Program-made: the position numbers and the translations under genes
Shown here: piece after piece, positions 13,801 through 15,261 of the stretch
How positions within the stretch are numbered: position 1 is the first letter of the stretch
How the letters are laid out: each line of letters begins with the position of its first letter
Assembly (NCBI GenBank): GCA_938092125.1
Contig: CALKMQ010000107.1
Location: 1-15,261 of the forward strand
DNA length: 15,261 nucleotides
From: an uncultured bacterium
Lineage (GTDB): Bacteria; Fidelibacterota; Marinisomatia; Marinisomatales; UBA1611
Reading direction: 5' to 3'
Notes under the pieces: model-generated
What the model saw: the letters and a program-made list of their open reading frames with translations, nothing else
What the model was told of the DNA's origin: nothing
Database searches by the model: none

Positions 13801-14175
13801 GATCAGCCAGAATATTGTATTTTTGGAGATACACTTACTTTTCAAGTGCCACTTTGGGGGGAGAATGTTTTAGCTGCTCAAGAACTTGATATACCGTTGG
13901 CGTTCAGCCTTCATCAAAACTATCCAAACCCTTTTAATCCTATCACATCGTTTCGCTATGATTTACCAAATGATGGTTTAGTTAATATTACTATTCATGA
14001 TATGATGGGCAAGATAGTTAAAACACTTGTAAATGGCTCGCAAACCGCAGGATTTAAGACAATCCAATGGAATGCCACCAACAATAAAAATGAAACCGTA
14101 TCAGCAGGGTTATATCTATATACGATACAATCAGGTAATTTCAAGCAAGCCAAGAAAATGGTGCTTTTAAAATAG
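10843..14175 (+). CDS. Secreted endonuclease I fused to beta-helix, LRR and T9SS sorting domain
   Basis: This 1110-aa protein begins with a signal peptide (MKNYLISVLLSSSLSFSQ). Residues about 30-255 match the endonuclease I family (EndA/Vvn type, beta-beta-alpha-metal nuclease, extracellular or periplasmic DNA/RNA cleavage): CEHSWPQSMG (94-103), SDLHHLYPTRGNVNSSRGNK (111-130), FEPREDVKGNIARSMFYFY (171-189) and LYAWHRQDPTDANELNR (208-224). The key His and Asn residues are present. Residues about 260-560 are a right-handed parallel beta-helix region (YISTDGSDVTGDG, ATIQNGVDSA, TIIDGGG, NNSATTYGGGISL, DPLF, SPCIDAGT). Residues about 590-850 are about nine GxIPxxIGNL-type LRRs with caps. Residues 880-1015 are a beta-rich linker. 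Residues about 1025-1110 are a sorting domain. The gene follows a 75-aa membrane protein by 6 nt. Extracellular DNA degradation at the cell surface is inferred. Confidence 0.9.
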   Translation: MKNYLISVLLSSSLSFSQEIIGGVGSAGQPLLDYVVLNYKTSSTLGYNNARDVMYSIIDLEDDNSLKGIYTNYTIYIDPTQDPRPQTNASNMNCEHSWPQSMGAGSEPQKSDLHHLYPTRGNVNSSRGNKPFADIDDNDTDKWWRFDYYETSIPNEFIDEFSEVDNGNGVFEPREDVKGNIARSMFYFYTMYNEVADTNFFNIQKETLYAWHRQDPTDANELNRTMAIAGYQENKPNPYVVDSTLVRRIWFEEESRSMWYISTDGSDVTGDGSEHNPFATIQNGVDSANDNDTIFVLAGLYLENINWSMANNIRLIGSHMDSTIIDGGGVGKVIDNSDETAHPIEISNLTVQNGYSTEKGSGISLKMVGDILLKNIKVDNNQARIGAGVYIEGEGSSSLIPTTLYIENSVISNNSATTYGGGISLSGAIISSIMKSVTVVNNSAVDGGGGISAGSMGDYAIVVNSIFWNNQPTNADGMIFPYYSNIDIPIGINNLYTDPLFVVGDTNFNLSDSSPCIDAGTNFLVVDLSNQMLPGPIPDTLVNLAPDSYIGIKPDMGAFESTFSSVETCIANNGTVGVELWSECYSIQETTNITLSGNPVNGILDLGVIPPQIGNLINLDTLSFQFCGFTGSIPPEIGNLINLKSLSIVFSGLTGSIPSEVGNLPNLNSLTLHSNLLTGAIPPAIGNLTNLTKLQLSHNQLTGSIPPEIGNLTSLSILHLNENSLTGELPSEMYNLINLSGGHSSGAGPLSWTNGLDVSNNLLRGEISSAIGNLVNIVSMDFSQNQFTGSIPAEIGNLNNLWGLALDSNQFSGSIPSELWDQLNYIEILDLSFNQFSGDIPENICSLGIPGVTFDISNNQICPPYPSCIEDYIGEQDTLACIPSWNFSINEPSIQISGDDSQWNPGESLQIEMDFCNNSDIAHGWYPGIVLEADTNLVSISNDHFWFFGIPPNSCNMAIFDILADSTINFDTLVSFIAYAEALNCQDQPEYCIFGDTLTFQVPLWGENVLAAQELDIPLAFSLHQNYPNPFNPITSFRYDLPNDGLVNITIHDMMGKIVKTLVNGSQTAGFKTIQWNATNNKNETVSAGLYLYTIQSGNFKQAKKMVLLK

Positions 14176-14272
14176 AGATTTGAAAGAATAATACGTAATT
14201 AAAAATATTTCACGCCGATGCTAGTTTTATATTATAAGTAAAGATTACCAAGCGGACTCTAATATTATCTAA

Positions 14273-14977
14273 TTAAGTTTTATTGTAAAAATAATTTGCC
14301 AATGATGCTCCAACTATTTGTCCAATAATGAAATAAACTACGCAAGAAGGTGCTATCCCAGTAAATGTATCAGTGAACATTCTTGCAATTGTGACCGCAG
14401 GATTCGCAAAAGCTGTTGAAGAAGTAAACCAGTATCCAGCTGTTATAAATAAAGCAACAGATGCAGCAACATCTTTTGGATTATAGTTTTTTACAAATAA
14501 GATAGTTGTCAATAGACCAAATGTGGCTATTATTTCACTAATCAATAATTTTTCTTTACCTCGAAAATTTGTAGATATCTGTAATAATTGCTGATCAAAA
14601 TAATAATGAATGACAAAAACTGAAAGAATAGCCCCGAGGAATTGAAACGTTAGGTATTTCAAAAAAGTGGGAAGAGATAATTCTTTTTTACTAAAAAATA
14701 CAAGACTAACAACAGGATTAAAATGGGCGCCTGAAATAGAAGAAAAGCTTTTTATCAAAACAAAAAGGATAGCTCCTGTTGAAATTGTATTTCCTAATAA
14801 GGCTATTGCGTCATTACCTTGCGAAAGGTTTTCAGCCATAATCCCTGAACCAATAACTACACCAGTTAAAAAAAAGGTCCCAATTAATTCTACAATATCA
14901 GCGGAATTGATCTTAAGCATTCGTTGGGTTGCGACATTCGCAGGACTTTTAAAAGATTTATAAAGCCGAACTAACAT
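14273..14977 (-). CDS. MIP-family aquaporin, arsenic-operon (AqpS) type
   Basis: This 234-aa integral membrane channel has six hydrophobic segments. Two half-helix signatures are visible: SGAHFNPVVSL (NPV at 87-89) and FANPAVTIAR (NPA at 192-194). The N-terminal half (TGVVIGSGIMAENLSQGNDA followed by LLGNTISTGA) resembles the MIP subgroup found in arsenic-resistance operons, where it can pass arsenite. The residue after the second NPA is Val, where most aquaporins have the selectivity-filter Arg; Arg occurs four residues later. This is known from AqpS-type proteins and should widen the pore. No ars gene is present in the window. ATG 14977 is used; Met20 is an alternative start nearer the first membrane helix. 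The gene is convergent with the nuclease gene, with a 97-nt gap and no clear terminator between them. Confidence 0.85.
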   Translation of the reverse strand: MLVRLYKSFKSPANVATQRMLKINSADIVELIGTFFLTGVVIGSGIMAENLSQGNDAIALLGNTISTGAILFVLIKSFSSISGAHFNPVVSLVFFSKKELSLPTFLKYLTFQFLGAILSVFVIHYYFDQQLLQISTNFRGKEKLLISEIIATFGLLTTILFVKNYNPKDVAASVALFITAGYWFTSSTAFANPAVTIARMFTDTFTGIAPSCVVYFIIGQIVGASLANYFYNKT

Positions 14978-15245
14978 TCTTTATGCTATTTAATTTCATA
15001 ATTAATATTACGAATTTGAATCTAGTGCTTATATGATAAATTCATGATGATAAAATAATAATGGAAAATCATTTATGATGATATATGTTTATAAAGCTCC
15101 TATAACGATTCGATATTTATAAAAGCCTTAATCGGGAATATAAATTAAGTAAAAATGGATTAATTTTAATTAGTGGAATCAAATGTACAAATGAAAATGG
15201 CGACTAGTAACAAACTTACAAAGACTTAATGATAGTGTATAGGTT
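14978..15245 (+). other. Non-coding AT-rich region
   Basis: No ORF above about a dozen sensible codons and no RNA gene are visible. The segment presumably carries the promoter of the aquaporin gene on the minus strand, but I see no TAnnTTTG box in that orientation. A small dyad ATCAT-TT-ATGAT lies near 15068-15079, and ATGATGATA occurs twice nearby. Confidence 0.5.
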
Positions 15246-15261
15246 ACGAAAAAATATCTAT
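15246..15261 (+). repeat. Signal-peptide repeat, partial copy S6 with ACG in place of ATG
   Basis: The last 16 bases match the first 16 of the signal-peptide repeat except that the second base is C, turning ATG into ACG. The window ends here, so whether the similarity continues cannot be seen. If it does, this is another cargo-less or start-mutated copy. A 16-base A-rich match alone is modest evidence. Confidence 0.45.

Noticed and set aside
14667..14963. Plus-strand ORF of 98 codons opposite the aquaporin
   Set aside because: It is antisense to a clear MIP-family gene with both NPA-type motifs, and its own translation is low-complexity.
1..15261. CRISPR array, insertion sequence or prophage
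   Set aside because: No regularly spaced repeats, transposase, integrase, terminal inverted repeats or phage structural genes are visible. Tail-fibre-like similarity of the gene at 6578 is confined to one exported protein.

Overview
The window is an AT-rich stretch from a bacterium of the Fibrobacterota-Chlorobiota-Bacteroidota (FCB) side of the tree. The best guess is a marine Candidatus Marinimicrobia (SAR406)-like organism. This is inferred from three things: several secreted proteins ending in a type IX secretion (T9SS)-type C-terminal sorting domain with YPNPFNP, a Fibrobacter-type paralogous (FISUMP) domain, and sequences resembling the Bacteroidota TAnnTTTG promoter box. No taxonomic marker gene is present.

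Layout. Positions 1-204 hold the apparent 3' end of an upstream gene, a hairpin-rich segment and a clear intrinsic terminator. Positions 238-948 hold a tandem repeat, a leader module, a 29-codon signal-peptide stub and an SRPBCC-like lipoprotein. Positions 1021-5949 hold a second copy of the leader module, then three head-to-tail ORFs with overlapping stop and start codons: a CotH-kinase-family protein, a beta-propeller/leucine-rich-repeat (LRR)/FISUMP protein, and a 55-codon signal-peptide stub. Positions 6003-7945 hold a two-gene operon of a mini sorting-domain protein and a fibre-like protein with an unbroken [Ala/Ser]-x-x triplet stalk. Positions 8064-9984 hold two unrelated alpha/beta-hydrolases and another signal-peptide stub. 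After a convergent small DoxX-like membrane protein come a 75-aa membrane protein and, 6 nt later, a 1110-aa secreted endonuclease I fused to a beta-helix, an LRR domain and a sorting domain. A convergent arsenic-type aquaporin and about 280 nt of non-coding DNA end the window.

How it fits together. Most of the window encodes exported proteins: hydrolases, a nuclease, a kinase-like protein and repeat-rich adhesin-like proteins. None of the T9SS machinery is here. The most distinctive signal is modular repetition at DNA level. One signal-peptide start sequence recurs up to six times, in four cases at or just after the end of a preceding ORF, and three copies have little or no cargo. Three sorting-domain tails are close paralogues. 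One LRR module with matching caps sits in two otherwise unrelated proteins. A 78-nt leader module is duplicated with its boundary at a start codon. Together these suggest a locus where secreted-protein parts are duplicated and reshuffled. That is an inference, and no recombinase is present in the window.
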